Assembly (NCBI GenBank): GCA_963770645.1
Contig: CAVYQL010000003.1
Span: 2,192,740 to 2,256,739, forward strand
Direction of reading: 5' to 3'
Origin: Bog-473 sp963770645
GTDB taxonomy: Bacteria > Actinomycetota > Acidimicrobiia > Acidimicrobiales > RAAP-2
DNA: 64,000 nt
The stretch's first letter is position 1; each line of letters starts with the position of its first letter. The notes beneath the pieces are model-generated. The model was not told the origin of the DNA. It worked only from the letters and a program-made list of their open reading frames with translations, and made no database searches. Position numbers and translations under genes: made by a program. This document shows, piece after piece, positions 42,459 to 51,997 of the stretch.

Positions 42459-43646
42459 TCACGTTTGACCGCCTTTGGGCTCTCGGGGTAATCCAAGACC
42501 CCGCTCGGCGATGAGGTTACGCATGATCTCGTTCGATCCTCCGGCGATGGTGTACGCACGAGCGTAAAGGAACATGTCCTGCCAGCGCCCATCCTCGTCG
42601 CTGAATTCGTCGCCCTCGATCGCCATTGACCGTGCTCCCTGGAGGGCCAGGGCGGTCTCGGCGATCTCGAGGTTCAGCTCGCTCCACCAGATCTTGGCCA
42701 ACGGGGCATCCGCCGCGGTGATCTGCCCCCGCATCGCCTTCGTGGCGACGCGCTGGCCCAGGTGGCGCTGGATACGCGCCCGGGCCGCCAGGGCGCCCAG
42801 CTGTTGACGCACGGCGCCGTCTTCGATGGCAGGGCGGCCACCCCGGCGGTGGTGCCGCGCCACAGCCACGAGGCGGCGCACGGGATCGGCGCCCCCCGCC
42901 CCGAGCCCGGAGCGCTCCTCGGCCAGGCTGGCACCGGCCACCTTCCACCCCTCACCGGGGCCTCCGATGATGTTGGCAGCGGACACACGCACGTCGTCAA
43001 AGAAGACCTCGTTGAAATCGGTCGTCCCCGTCATCTCGCGCAACGGGCGTACGTCGACGCCGGGCGTGTGCATGTCCAAGATGAATGCCGTGATGCCGCC
43101 GGCTCCGTCCACGGGCTCGGTCCGCGCCAGGAGGTATCCGTAGTCGGACCACTGGGCCCAGGTGCTCCAGACCTTCTGGCCGACGATGACGTAGTCGTCG
43201 CCGTCCCTCGTGCCCCTGGTCTTCAGTCCGGTGAGGTCGCTCCCGGCGTCCGGCTCGCTGAACAGTTGGGTCCAGATGTGATCGCCGCGCGCCATCGCGG
43301 GCAGGTAGGCGCCACGTTGCTCCTCCGTCCCGAAGTGCTTGAGGGCGCCCGCCACGAGGGGGTTCCCGAGGATGGCAGGGACACCTGCCGCGGCAAGCTC
43401 CTGCTCCAAGATGCGCTGTTCGAAGGGGTCACCGTGCTCGGTCCGGAAGCGGTCCGACACGTACCCGGCGTCGTACACGGCGCGCACGTACGCGCGCAGC
43501 GCCTCGACGTCCTCGACCCTGTCGGGTACCCGGAGGCCGGAGCGCTGCTTCCATTCCAGCACCGGTCTGTGCTCGGCGATGAAGGCACGAAGGGCGGCGC
43601 GATAGCCGTCGTAGTCGGCCGGTATGGCGGGGACGATCACATCCAT
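42459..43646 (-). CDS. Acyl-CoA dehydrogenase, beta-type partner
   Basis: 395 residues with W-T-Q-L-F-S-E-P-D-A-G-S-D, V-G-Q-K-V-W-S-T-W-A and the C-terminal G-G-S-N-E-I-M-R-N-L-I-A-E-R. It corresponds to the second half of the fused protein at 18772-20925. Begins three bases after its partner's stop, so equal translation and a heteromeric (alpha2beta2-like) flavoenzyme are expected, as known for the paired ChsE/FadE enzymes of steroid side-chain oxidation. The likely catalytic Glu is on the partner. Confidence 0.9.
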   Translation of the reverse strand: MDVIVPAIPADYDGYRAALRAFIAEHRPVLEWKQRSGLRVPDRVEDVEALRAYVRAVYDAGYVSDRFRTEHGDPFEQRILEQELAAAGVPAILGNPLVAGALKHFGTEEQRGAYLPAMARGDHIWTQLFSEPDAGSDLTGLKTRGTRDGDDYVIVGQKVWSTWAQWSDYGYLLARTEPVDGAGGITAFILDMHTPGVDVRPLREMTGTTDFNEVFFDDVRVSAANIIGGPGEGWKVAGASLAEERSGLGAGGADPVRRLVAVARHHRRGGRPAIEDGAVRQQLGALAARARIQRHLGQRVATKAMRGQITAADAPLAKIWWSELNLEIAETALALQGARSMAIEGDEFSDEDGRWQDMFLYARAYTIAGGSNEIMRNLIAERGLGLPREPKGGQT

Positions 43647-43649
43647 TGC

Positions 43650-44789
43650 TCAGGCTCCGTCTCCGTCGAGGGCGCCCTCGGTGAGGGCCAGCAGGCGCTC
43701 CCGGTGCCAGGCGCCGTCGCCGTACTGCACCTGGTTCACCTTGGCGCGGCGCGCGAACAAATGGGCGTCGTGCTCCCACGTGAACCCGATCCCACCGTGG
43801 AGCTGGATGGCCTCGCCGCAGAGCCATGCGAACGCGTCGTCGACATACCCGCCAGCAGTGGCCACCGCCTCTGGGGCATCGTCGAGTCCGTCCCCCAGAG
43901 AGAGCGCGGCGTACTCAGCGGCGACGCGCATCGACTCGAGCGTCACGTGCAGGTTGGCCAATCGGTGCTTGATGGCCTGGAAGCTCCCGATCGTCCGGCC
44001 GAACTGCACCCGCCTCTTGGCATACTCCACCGTCTCTTCCAAGAGGGCCTCGGCGGCCCCAACCGATTCGGCCGACTGCAGGACCGTCGACACCGCAAGG
44101 CACCGCTCGAGGACGGCTTGACCGCCGGGCACCTCGTCTTCGGTTGTCACTCCGACGCCGTCGAAGCGCACCTCGTCGAAGCGCCGGGTGAGATCCATCC
44201 CCGCCAGCGTGCGCGTCGTCAGTCCTGGTGCGGGCCGGGCCACCAGGAAATTGTGCAGCTCGTCGCCGCTGTCGGCGGCAACGACCAGCAGGAGATCGGC
44301 GTTGTGGGCAGCGTGCACATACCGGGCCATTCCGTCGAGCCGCCATCCACCTCCGTCCTGCACGGCGCGCACCTCGACGGCGTCGGGGTCCGGCGAGCCG
44401 TCGCCGCTGAGGCACCAGGCTGCGGTTCCATCACCCCTGGCGATGCGGGGCAGGTGCTCCTTTCCCTGCTGGGCGGTGCCGAAGCGAGCGATCACGTCGG
44501 CCACCGCGTTGCACGAGACGAACGGACCCGGGTTGAGGACGCGGCCCAGCTCCTCGGCGAGGACGACGAGATCGACCAGCGGCTGCTCGGTGACGCTGCC
44601 ACCCTCGAGCTCCGGTGGCACCAACATCGCGGTCCACCCCAGCTCGGCGCCTCGGCGCCACACCGCAGGGTCGAAGACGTCAGGCTCCTCGATCGAACGC
44701 CGGACGTCGGCGACCGATTGGTGCTCGTCGAGGAACCGACGCGTCGTGACGCGCAGTAAATCTTGTTCTTCGCCGAACCCGAAGTCCAT
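43650..44789 (-). CDS. Acyl-CoA dehydrogenase, catalytic-Glu partner
   Basis: 379 residues from ATG 44789 (M-D-F-G-F-G-E-E-Q), with AAGGGAG upstream. Carries R-R-V-Q-F-G-R-T-I-G-S-F-Q-A-I-K-H and G-G-I-G-F-T-W-E-H-D-A-H-L-F, the segment holding the probable catalytic Glu. It corresponds to the first half of the fused protein at 18772-20925. Lies 29 bases after the FadD gene and 3 before the second subunit. Confidence 0.9.
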   Translation of the reverse strand: MDFGFGEEQDLLRVTTRRFLDEHQSVADVRRSIEEPDVFDPAVWRRGAELGWTAMLVPPELEGGSVTEQPLVDLVVLAEELGRVLNPGPFVSCNAVADVIARFGTAQQGKEHLPRIARGDGTAAWCLSGDGSPDPDAVEVRAVQDGGGWRLDGMARYVHAAHNADLLLVVAADSGDELHNFLVARPAPGLTTRTLAGMDLTRRFDEVRFDGVGVTTEDEVPGGQAVLERCLAVSTVLQSAESVGAAEALLEETVEYAKRRVQFGRTIGSFQAIKHRLANLHVTLESMRVAAEYAALSLGDGLDDAPEAVATAGGYVDDAFAWLCGEAIQLHGGIGFTWEHDAHLFARRAKVNQVQYGDGAWHRERLLALTEGALDGDGA

Positions 44790-44818
44790 CTCGTGACGCT
44801 CCCTTCCGCGGTTCCGGC

Positions 44819-46393
44819 TCAGACGTTGCGCTCGGCGCTGGCCCAGTACTCGTCGCGCAAGAGACGTTTGTAGATCTTGCCCGCATCGGTCCGAGGCAAA
44901 TGGTCCCGAAAGTCCACGCTGCGTGGGCACTTGTAGCGGGCGATCTGCTCCTGGCAGAGCGCGATGAGCTCGGCGGAGAGCTCGTCGCTCGGCTCGACGC
45001 CGTCGATGAGCTCGACGACGGCCTTGACCTGTTCACCCCATTCGGTGTCCGGGATCCCGATCACGGCGACGTCGCCGACCATCGGGTGTGCAGAGAGCGC
45101 GCCCTCGACCTCGGCGGGGTAGATGTTGACGCCCCCGCTGATGATCATGTCCTTGGCACGGTCGCAGATGAAGAGGTAGCCGTCCTCGTCGAGGTAGCCG
45201 ACGTCGCCCAAGGTGAAGGCGCTGCCGCGTTTGACGGACTCCGTCAGTGTCGGGTCGTCCTTGTAGACGAAACTGTCCGCACCCCGATCGGGCGCGAGGT
45301 AGACCCCGCCCAGCTCGTTGGGCGGCAGCTCGTTCCCGTCCTCGTCGAGGATCTTCACGGCCATGCCGTTCACGGAACGTCCCACCGTGCCCGGCTTCTC
45401 GAGCCATCGGTACGGCTTGGCGATTGTCGCCGCGCCTTCCATGCCGCCGTAGGTCTCCCAGATCACGGGACCCCACCAGGCCATCATCTGCCGCTTGACC
45501 TCCAGCGGGCAAGGTGCCGCCGAGTGGACGATGACTTCGAGGCTGGAGTGGTCGTACCGATCCTTGACGTCTTGGGGGAGCCGGAGCATGCGCACGAATT
45601 GGGTCGGGACCATGTAGCCCGTCGTGACCTTGTGATCGTCGATGGCGGCCAGCGTCTGCGCCGGATCGAACTTTCCGAGGATGGCCAGAGCCTGACCGAC
45701 GTTCAGGGCGCCCAGGTAGAAACCCTGACACCCGCCGTGGTGCATCCCAGCCGAGACGAGATGCACGCCCTCGAGCGGCTTGAACTGGAAGGCGCGACCG
45801 AACAGCTTTCCGGCGTCGGCCGCCACCGTGGGGTCGATCCTGCGCGACGAGCGGGCCCGAATGACGGCTTTGGGCTGCCCGGTCGTACCCGAGGAATACG
45901 AGATCGGCAGACCGAGCTCGCGATCGAGCGGCTCGGTGCTGGGCTGGCCCTCCACGAGCATGGCCGCGGGCATCCATCCCGGGATGTCGCCGCCGACCGA
46001 GACCCGCAGCTTGATCGACCCCGTGCCCAACAGGTGCTCGACGCGCTCCTCGAAGTCGGCGTGCAAGACGATGCCCGACGCATCAGAGTGATCGACGATC
46101 CGCTGGATCTCTGGACCCGAGAGCGCCGGGTTCAGCGCGATCGACTGGTAGCCGCCCTCTTGTGCAGCCAACTGCCACACCACGATGTCGACGTCGTTGG
46201 GCAGCGCGTAGGCGAAGATGTCACCGGCCACGAGACCATGAGCCCTCAGGCCGTGCACCACTTGGTGGGCGCGCCCGGTCAGCTCGGAGAAAGTCAACGT
46301 AACGCCCGACGGGGAGGCCACAACAGCGGTCTGATCAGGGTGTTCGTCGGCAATATGCCACACGCCGAGCGGCCGGTCCCAGGGGTGCTTCAT
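44819..46393 (-). CDS. Acyl-CoA synthetase (AMP-forming), FadD-type
   Basis: 524 residues. P-loop-like S-Y-S-S-G-T-T-G-Q-P-K-A, adenylate motif E-T-Y-G-G-M-E-G-A, hinge G-D-V-G-Y-L-D-E-D-G-Y-L ... D-R-A-K-D-M-I-I-S-G-G, and the C-terminal lysine in A-G-K-I-Y-K-R. It activates a carboxylic acid to acyl-AMP and then acyl-CoA. No ribosome site precedes ATG 46393; instead TATACT, ten bases and ATG are in direct sequence, so the message is predicted to be leaderless. First gene of the FadD-FadE-FadE-MBL operon. Confidence 0.93.
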   Translation of the reverse strand: MKHPWDRPLGVWHIADEHPDQTAVVASPSGVTLTFSELTGRAHQVVHGLRAHGLVAGDIFAYALPNDVDIVVWQLAAQEGGYQSIALNPALSGPEIQRIVDHSDASGIVLHADFEERVEHLLGTGSIKLRVSVGGDIPGWMPAAMLVEGQPSTEPLDRELGLPISYSSGTTGQPKAVIRARSSRRIDPTVAADAGKLFGRAFQFKPLEGVHLVSAGMHHGGCQGFYLGALNVGQALAILGKFDPAQTLAAIDDHKVTTGYMVPTQFVRMLRLPQDVKDRYDHSSLEVIVHSAAPCPLEVKRQMMAWWGPVIWETYGGMEGAATIAKPYRWLEKPGTVGRSVNGMAVKILDEDGNELPPNELGGVYLAPDRGADSFVYKDDPTLTESVKRGSAFTLGDVGYLDEDGYLFICDRAKDMIISGGVNIYPAEVEGALSAHPMVGDVAVIGIPDTEWGEQVKAVVELIDGVEPSDELSAELIALCQEQIARYKCPRSVDFRDHLPRTDAGKIYKRLLRDEYWASAERNV

Positions 46394-46401
46394 GGCGAAA
46401 T

Positions 46402-46416
46402 AGAGTATACCAATAG
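46402..46416 (+). promoter_or_regulatory. Shared element in the FadD promoter
   Basis: AGAGTATACCAATAG. On the minus strand TATACT (46409-46404) is followed by CTATTTCGCC and the FadD ATG. The block CTATTTC and the ten-base gap match the region before the regulator at 6616. Confidence 0.65.
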
Positions 46417-46922
46417 TGGAATTTGCCCAGGGCAACCGGGGTGGACCGTCGGCGTTGGCGCAGTCGCCGGTCGACGTGTGTTGGGTCTTCGACGTGGACG
46501 GCTGCCTGGTCGATTCGCTCACGGGGACCTCGCTGCGACCCGGCGCGCGGGACATCGTGATGCACCTCGCGGCACAGGCCCGTGTCCTCCTCTGGAGCGC
46601 GGGCGGCGGCGACTACGCGCGGGCTCGTGCGGTGCAATTCGGGATCGCCGAGTACTTCGATGGCTTTTACCCCAAGGACGGGCGTGATGAGGCGGGGCAC
46701 TACTCGACGTCGCACCTCCCCACCGCTCCTGGCCGCACCGTCTTCGTCGACGACCGACCCGAAGACCTCGCCGAGAGCCTGGAGGTGCTCGTCGTGTCGC
46801 CCTACCTGGCGGACGACCCGCACGACCGGGGGCTCGAGGCCGTGGCGCGCCGCGCCGGACTCGAGTCGTTCGCCACCGGCGCCACACCGTGCTCACGCGG
46901 TGTACAAGCCGAAGCCGATTAG
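46416..46922 (+). CDS. HAD-like phosphatase-fold protein
   Basis: 168 residues, small HAD-superfamily type: motif I V-F-D-V-D-G-C-L-V-D-S, a motif II candidate L-L-W-S-A-G-G-G, a Lys in Y-P-K-D-G, and motif IV V-F-V-D-D-R-P-E-D-L. The length leaves almost no cap domain. GTG 46416 lies too close to the promoter element to be certain; a GTG around 46477, just before the first motif, is an alternative. Divergent from FadD, and its stop overlaps the convergent hydratase stop. Substrate unknown. Confidence 0.7.
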   Translation: MEFAQGNRGGPSALAQSPVDVCWVFDVDGCLVDSLTGTSLRPGARDIVMHLAAQARVLLWSAGGGDYARARAVQFGIAEYFDGFYPKDGRDEAGHYSTSHLPTAPGRTVFVDDRPEDLAESLEVLVVSPYLADDPHDRGLEAVARRAGLESFATGATPCSRGVQAEAD

Positions 46923-47855
46923 GACGCGATCTGGTCGATCAGACCCCACTCGCGCGCCGTCGACGCGTCGATGGCTCGACCCGAGAAGGCGAGCCAGGCG
47001 GTGCGCAAGCGGCCGATGCGCCGGGGCAAGCTGATCGTCCCGCCGGCACCGGGTACGAGGCCGAGGCCGATCTCGGGGAGCGCGATCTGCGTGTCGAGCG
47101 CCGCCACCACGGTGCCGGTGAAGGCCGCCAGTTCGATCCCCGAACCGACCGTCGCGCCGTGCACATGGCTCACGGTCTCCTTCTGTAGCCGGGCCAGCGC
47201 CCGCGCCACGCTGCGCTCCAGCCGGATGAGATGCGCACTGGCCGGGTCCGACCGCGAGCCGAATTCGTCGAGGTCGCCTCCGGCACAGAACGCCCTGCCC
47301 TCGCCGTACAGCTCGACCCGCGTGATGCCCGGGTCGGCTGCGGCCAGGGCGAGCGCCTCGACCAGCTCGTCGCGCATCTGGGCGTCCAGCGCGTTCAACC
47401 GCTGCGGCCTCGTGAGCGTGATCTGTAGGACGCGTCCGTCCCGATCGACGCGTACCGCGTGGACCGACGTCACGCTCGACCCGGGGTGGGTGCGCCGCAC
47501 GCCAGGCGGCGAACTCCGGGCCCGCCTGCAACACCGAGTAGGAGGCGGACTCCGCGACCAACCCGTCCCCCACCGAAAGCCGTGCCTGACCGCGCAGCAG
47601 CAGTGCAAGGGTGGCCGCCGTGATGGGGTGCTCGTCGAGGTTCGCCTCGATGTCGCCCAACACGGGGTCGCCTTCGTCGACGACCACGTCGCACAAGGCG
47701 GACCATCCCTGGTCCACCGATCCGCTCGTCACGCCGACGACGACGAAGGGCAGGCTCGCCAGACGGTCCGCCGGCACGGCCCCGGGCGCAGGAAGCCCCT
47801 CGTGCAGGGCCACCTGTACGGCCCCATCACGGTCGGGGGCAAGGTCGCTCCGCAA
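46919..47855 (-). pseudogene. Two-part enoyl-CoA hydratase family gene with a frameshift
   Basis: The first ~125 codons (from TTG 47855, possibly a little earlier) encode the non-crotonase N-terminal region seen in a group of actinobacterial hydratase-family proteins, with A-E-S-A-S-Y-S-V-L-Q-A-G-P-E-F-A-A-W-R at its end. Near 47475-47485 the frame must shift to continue with R-V-D-R-D-G-R-V-L-Q-I-T-L-T-R-P and a normal crotonase core (F-C-A-G-G-D-L-D-E-F-G, H-G-A-T-V-G-S-G-I-E-L). A GTG at the shift point could start the core separately, so two overlapping genes are an alternative to a pseudogene. Confidence 0.65.
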
Positions 47856-47916
47856 CTCGTCGAGGAGCGCGTCGGCGCTGATCAGCTGAGGAATCGCGAG
47901 ACGTTACCCTGCCCCC

Positions 47917-49092
47917 ATGTCGGACTCCGCGGTGCAGCGCTGGGCCTCGAGCGGCGCCATGTCACTGACCGGGCTGCCCGACCAACCGCTGGGTCCGCCC
48001 GACGGCCTGGTGGAGGGGATCGATCGGCTGGCACGGTCGTTCCCCAGGCTGGACGGGTTGGCACTCCTGTCTGAGCGTGCCGCGTGCATGGGGTTGTGGC
48101 GGCGGGGCGCCACGAGTTGCGGGGGGAGCTGTCGCCTGCTCCCCACTGCCGACGGTTTCATGGCCGTGTCGCTCCCGCGCGTCGAAGACATGGAGGCGGT
48201 TCCTGCGTGGCTCGAGCTCGACGTCACGCCGAGCTCGGTCCCCGCCATGTGGAGTGCGGTCGCCTCGAACCTGCGTCACGGTGATCCCCCCGTCCTCCTC
48301 GAGCGCGCCGAGTTGCTCGGGCTGCCGGTGGCCATGGTCGCCCAGTCCGCGGACCAAATCGGTGTGCGACGGTCGTCCCTCGGCGACGCACCGCCGCGGC
48401 GCGACCCCACCGGACTGGTCGTGGTCGACCTCTCGGCGCTGTGGGCGGGCCCGCTGTGTGGCGACCTCCTTGCCTCCACCGGCGCCACGGTGCTCAAGGT
48501 CGAGTCGACACAGCGACCCGACGGGTCTCGCCGCGGCCCGCGCGCGTTCTTCGACCTTTTGAACGGCCGTAAGCGATCTGTCGCGCTGGATTTCAAGGAT
48601 CGCGACGACGTCCGGATCCTGCACGAGCTGGTGCGGCGGGCCGACATCGTGATCGAGGCGAGCCGGCCGAGGGCATTGGCGCAGCTCGGGCTCGATGGCC
48701 CCGAGCTGGTGCGCAACGGCGGTACCCGTCTCTGGGTCTCCATCACCGGCTACGGGCGGGCGTCCAACCGGGTCGCGTTCGGTGACGACGCAGCGGCTTC
48801 AGGCGGGTTGGTGGTCTGGAAGGACCAGGTCCCGCTCTTCTGCGCCGATGCTGTGGCTGACCCGGTCACCGGCCTGACGGCCGCGGACGCCTGCCTGGAG
48901 GCGCTCGCGTCAGGCGGTCGCTGGCTTCTCGACGTGTCGATGTCGGCCGTGAGCGCAACGCTTGCCGGCCCGACCCTTCATGCGCCCCGCGAACTTGCGG
49001 TGGCTCACCCCCGGGCGCGCCCGGTCGTCGCCAGTGCCCCTGCACTGGGGGCGGACACCGCGCGCACGCTCTCGGAACTGGGGATCGTCTAG
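47917..49092 (+). CDS. CaiB/BaiF-type CoA-transferase with unusual N-terminus
   Basis: 391 residues, but only the part from about residue 160 matches a CoA-transferase: G-L-V-V-V-D-L-S-A-L-W-A-G-P-L-C-G, G-A-T-V-L-K-V-E-S, N-G-R-K-R-S-V-A-L-D-F. The first 150 residues are a different domain I cannot name, and the distal small domain of the family is missing at the C-terminus. It may be a partner subunit rather than a complete enzyme. Divergent from the two-part hydratase gene; its stop overlaps the convergent P450 stop by four bases. Confidence 0.75.
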   Translation: MSDSAVQRWASSGAMSLTGLPDQPLGPPDGLVEGIDRLARSFPRLDGLALLSERAACMGLWRRGATSCGGSCRLLPTADGFMAVSLPRVEDMEAVPAWLELDVTPSSVPAMWSAVASNLRHGDPPVLLERAELLGLPVAMVAQSADQIGVRRSSLGDAPPRRDPTGLVVVDLSALWAGPLCGDLLASTGATVLKVESTQRPDGSRRGPRAFFDLLNGRKRSVALDFKDRDDVRILHELVRRADIVIEASRPRALAQLGLDGPELVRNGGTRLWVSITGYGRASNRVAFGDDAAASGGLVVWKDQVPLFCADAVADPVTGLTAADACLEALASGGRWLLDVSMSAVSATLAGPTLHAPRELAVAHPRARPVVASAPALGADTARTLSELGIV

Positions 49093-50294
49093 GGCACGAC
49101 GACGGGGAGCGACTCCCACCCGCGCACGGTCGACGTGTGGGCCTGAGCGGCGTGTTCCCAATCGACCTCCCAGGTCGGGAATCTGACGAGGACCTCTTCC
49201 AGGGCGATACGACCCTCGAGGCGGGCAAGATGGCTCCCGAGACAGAAGTGGATCCCGTATCCGAAAGCCAAGTGCTGCTGAATGGTGCGGTGGATGTCGA
49301 AGCGGTCAGGATCGGGGAACTTCCTCTCGTCGCGATTCGCCGCCGCACTCATCAACAAGAGGACGCTTCCTTCGGGCACCTTCTGTGAGTGGTGCTCTAC
49401 GTCACGGGTGACAAATCGGGCCTGCACCGGCGAGGGTGATTCGTAGCGCAGCAGCTCCTCGATTGCTCCCGGAATCAACCCCGGATCGGCCGCGAGCTCG
49501 GCGCGTTGATCGGGATGCTCGGCGAGCACCTTCCCCGCCCACCCGATGAGCCGTGTCGTGGTCTCGTTCCCAGCGGCGGCGAGAAGCCCGAGGTAATTGA
49601 GAATCTCCTCTCGAGTCAGCTTTCTGACAGTCCCGGTGTCGTCTTCAACGTCCGCGTTGAGAAGATCGGTCATAAGATCGTCAGACGGGTGTTGGGCTCG
49701 CCAATCGATGTACGCCCCGAAGTCACTTCCGTCGAGTGCATTGAGACCCGAACCAGTGTTGTCCGGCGCGTCTCCCTCCTCGAGTCGCATCGCTTCGTCC
49801 ATGCGATCACGTATGGCGACCTGATCGTCCTCGGGGATGCCCAGCAGCATGCCGATGACCCGCATCGGGAGCTCAGCGGCGAGATCGTGGATGAAATCGA
49901 ACCCTCCGCTCCCCACCAACGGGTCGAGCGCCCGGGCGCAGTATCTCCGTGCCTGCGGTTCGATCTCGGCCATCCGTCTCGGCGTGAAGACCCGACTCAG
50001 CAGGCCCCGGTGCAGATCGTGCGCAGGGGGATCCTCGAACAGGATGATTCCGGGCGGGATCTCCATTCCGCTCTTGATGAGCTCCAACACCGAGCCCTTG
50101 CCCGAGATGTAGGTCTTCCAGTCGCCGCTGCACTCCTTGACGTCATCGAAGCGGCTCAGCGCGTAGAAGTCGTGGGTCTCGTTGTAATACAACGGCGCCT
50201 TGTCGCGCAGGCGCTTCCACACCGGGTACGGGTCGGCATCGATCGCGAAGTCATAGGGGTCGTAGTACACCCCGGCTTCGGAAAGGTCAGTCAC
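49089..50294 (-). CDS. Cytochrome P450
   Basis: 401 residues from GTG 50294, where GAGAGGAG lies seven bases upstream. I-helix A-G-N-E-T-T at about residues 241-246, K-helix E-E-L-L-R, and heme loop F-G-Y-G-I-H-F-C-L-G with the ligand near Cys351. Soluble class needing a ferredoxin. Last gene of a six-gene minus-strand unit that would hydroxylate, oxidise and CoA-activate one substrate. Confidence 0.92.
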   Translation of the reverse strand: MTDLSEAGVYYDPYDFAIDADPYPVWKRLRDKAPLYYNETHDFYALSRFDDVKECSGDWKTYISGKGSVLELIKSGMEIPPGIILFEDPPAHDLHRGLLSRVFTPRRMAEIEPQARRYCARALDPLVGSGGFDFIHDLAAELPMRVIGMLLGIPEDDQVAIRDRMDEAMRLEEGDAPDNTGSGLNALDGSDFGAYIDWRAQHPSDDLMTDLLNADVEDDTGTVRKLTREEILNYLGLLAAAGNETTTRLIGWAGKVLAEHPDQRAELAADPGLIPGAIEELLRYESPSPVQARFVTRDVEHHSQKVPEGSVLLLMSAAANRDERKFPDPDRFDIHRTIQQHLAFGYGIHFCLGSHLARLEGRIALEEVLVRFPTWEVDWEHAAQAHTSTVRGWESLPVVVP

Positions 50295-50319
50295 GTCCAC
50301 TCCTCTCTGAGATGCATGC

Positions 50320-51186
50320 TCAGCCGGTGGGGCCGTTCGGGAACTTGAGCAACGATCCCGCATCGACCCGGATCTGCTGGCCCGTGATGTACCGGGACTC
50401 GTCGCTGGCGAGGAAGAGTGTCAGATTGGCGATGTCCTCGGGCTCCACGTAGGGGATGGGCATGGCCTGGAAGAAGTTGAAGGCAGGCTCAGCGTCTTCC
50501 CTGGTCGGGCTCTCGAGGTCGGGACGGAAGATCTTGTAGAGGCCGTCGTTTTGGAGCAGATGGGTATTGCAGTTGGTGGGGTGGATGGTGTTGACCCGGA
50601 TGAACCGAGAAGCCAGGTGTCGAGCCATCTGCTCGCTGTAGCCGACCAGCGTCCGCTTGGACCACCCGTACCCCTCGCCCCCAGGTCCCATGACCGGGCT
50701 CTCGGTGGTGCCCGACATCAGGCCTGCGGTGGATCCGGTGACGATGATGGAGGCCCCGTCGGGCAGGTGAGGGAGAGCAACGGCGACGGTGTTCATCACG
50801 CCGAGAAGGTCGACGTCGGTGGCATCGACGAAGTCCGAGGCATGGGGATCACCCAGTGCCATGGGGAGGATGCCGGCGTTGGCCACGACGACGTCCAGCC
50901 GCCCAAGATCGGTGATTCCGGCCTCAAGAGCGTCGCCAAGTTCAGCGCGCTCGCGCACGTCGGCCTGGCGGGCGACGATGCGGCGGCCCAACGCCTTGAC
51001 CAATCGCTCGGTCTCGTCCAGGTCCGCGGGCGTGGCCAGGGGATAGTTGTTGGACTCGATCTGCCGGCAGATGTCGACGGCGATGACGTCGGCGCCCTCT
51101 GCTGCCATCCGGACCGCGTGAGCCCTCCCTTGTCCACGCGCCGCCCCCGTGATGAAGGCGACCTTTCCTTCTAGGCGTCCAGCCAT
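50320..51186 (-). CDS. Mycofactocin-coupled SDR oxidoreductase
   Basis: 288 residues from ATG 51186. G-A-A-R-G-Q-G-R-A-H-A-V-R and A-V-D-I-C-R mark it as a mycofactocin-associated SDR, paralogous to the gene at 735-1562. Catalytic S-T-A-G and Y-G-W-S-K are intact; the extra residues before the Tyr (T-T-E-S-P-V-M-G-P-G-G) are typical of the family. Starts 37 bases after the preceding SDR and lies 25 bases before the P450, suggesting it oxidises the alcohol that P450 makes. Confidence 0.92.
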   Translation of the reverse strand: MAGRLEGKVAFITGAARGQGRAHAVRMAAEGADVIAVDICRQIESNNYPLATPADLDETERLVKALGRRIVARQADVRERAELGDALEAGITDLGRLDVVVANAGILPMALGDPHASDFVDATDVDLLGVMNTVAVALPHLPDGASIIVTGSTAGLMSGTTESPVMGPGGEGYGWSKRTLVGYSEQMARHLASRFIRVNTIHPTNCNTHLLQNDGLYKIFRPDLESPTREDAEPAFNFFQAMPIPYVEPEDIANLTLFLASDESRYITGQQIRVDAGSLLKFPNGPTG

Positions 51187-51223
51187 GTGTCCTCCTCGTG
51201 CTTCGGGCATCCAGGGTCGTTGA

Positions 51224-51988
51224 TCAAAAGCTGCGGCAATAGACGGTGTCCATCTTCTGGGTTCGCGGCCGAGTCACGATGAAGAGGTGGACGTCGCCCA
51301 CTGCCTGCACGTCCTGACCACCGTTGCGGCCGTACGCCTGGGACATCAAGCCAGCGTTGGTCCACCGGTCGATGGCCTCGGCTCCGTGCTGGGGATCCCA
51401 CTCCCAGTCTGTTGAGCCACCACCGGCACCGTTGGTTCCGCCCTGGATCACCGTGGTGACCCGGATGTCGTCGTCGCGAACCTCTTGCGCCAGCACGAGG
51501 GCAAATGCCTCGAGGGCTGCCTTCGTGGCGACGTACATGGACAACATGGGAAAGGGGTGCAGCGTCGACTCGCTCGAGGTGTTGACGATGTCGCCTCCGC
51601 CGGCAGCGCGCAGAAGTGGGATGGCGGCCCGGCACGTGTACACGGGGCCGGCAAAGTTGGTGCGCATCTGCTTTTCGATATCGAGGTCGCTCAGCAGCTC
51701 GACTCGACACGGTCTGTACACGGCGGCGTTGTTGACGAGGATGTCGATCCGGCCGAAGCGCTCACCGATCTCGGTGAAGGATCGACCGACACTGTTCGCG
51801 TCCGCCACATCGGTCACGACGGGGACGGCCCGGGACCCAAGGTCCTCCGCCGTCCGCTCGAGGCGCTCGCTGCCGCGCGCGAGCAGCAGGACTGTGGCGC
51901 CCTCTTCCACGAATCGACGGGCGACGCCGAGGCCCGAGCCGCTCGACGCGCCGGTGACGACGGCGATTTTCCCGTCGAGCGCGCCCAC
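51224..51988 (-). CDS. SDR family oxidoreductase
   Basis: 254 residues, classical SDR: G-A-S-S-G-S-G-L-G cofactor loop, N-N-A-A, catalytic S-S-E-S-T and Y-V-A-T-K. A-R-G after beta-2 hints at NADP(H). Unlike its neighbour it lacks the mycofactocin signature, so the operon has two alcohol dehydrogenases with different electron acceptors. Starts nine bases after the aldehyde dehydrogenase stop. Confidence 0.9.
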   Translation of the reverse strand: MGALDGKIAVVTGASSGSGLGVARRFVEEGATVLLLARGSERLERTAEDLGSRAVPVVTDVADANSVGRSFTEIGERFGRIDILVNNAAVYRPCRVELLSDLDIEKQMRTNFAGPVYTCRAAIPLLRAAGGGDIVNTSSESTLHPFPMLSMYVATKAALEAFALVLAQEVRDDDIRVTTVIQGGTNGAGGGSTDWEWDPQHGAEAIDRWTNAGLMSQAYGRNGGQDVQAVGDVHLFIVTRPRTQKMDTVYCRSF

Positions 51989-51997
51989 GATCGCCGC

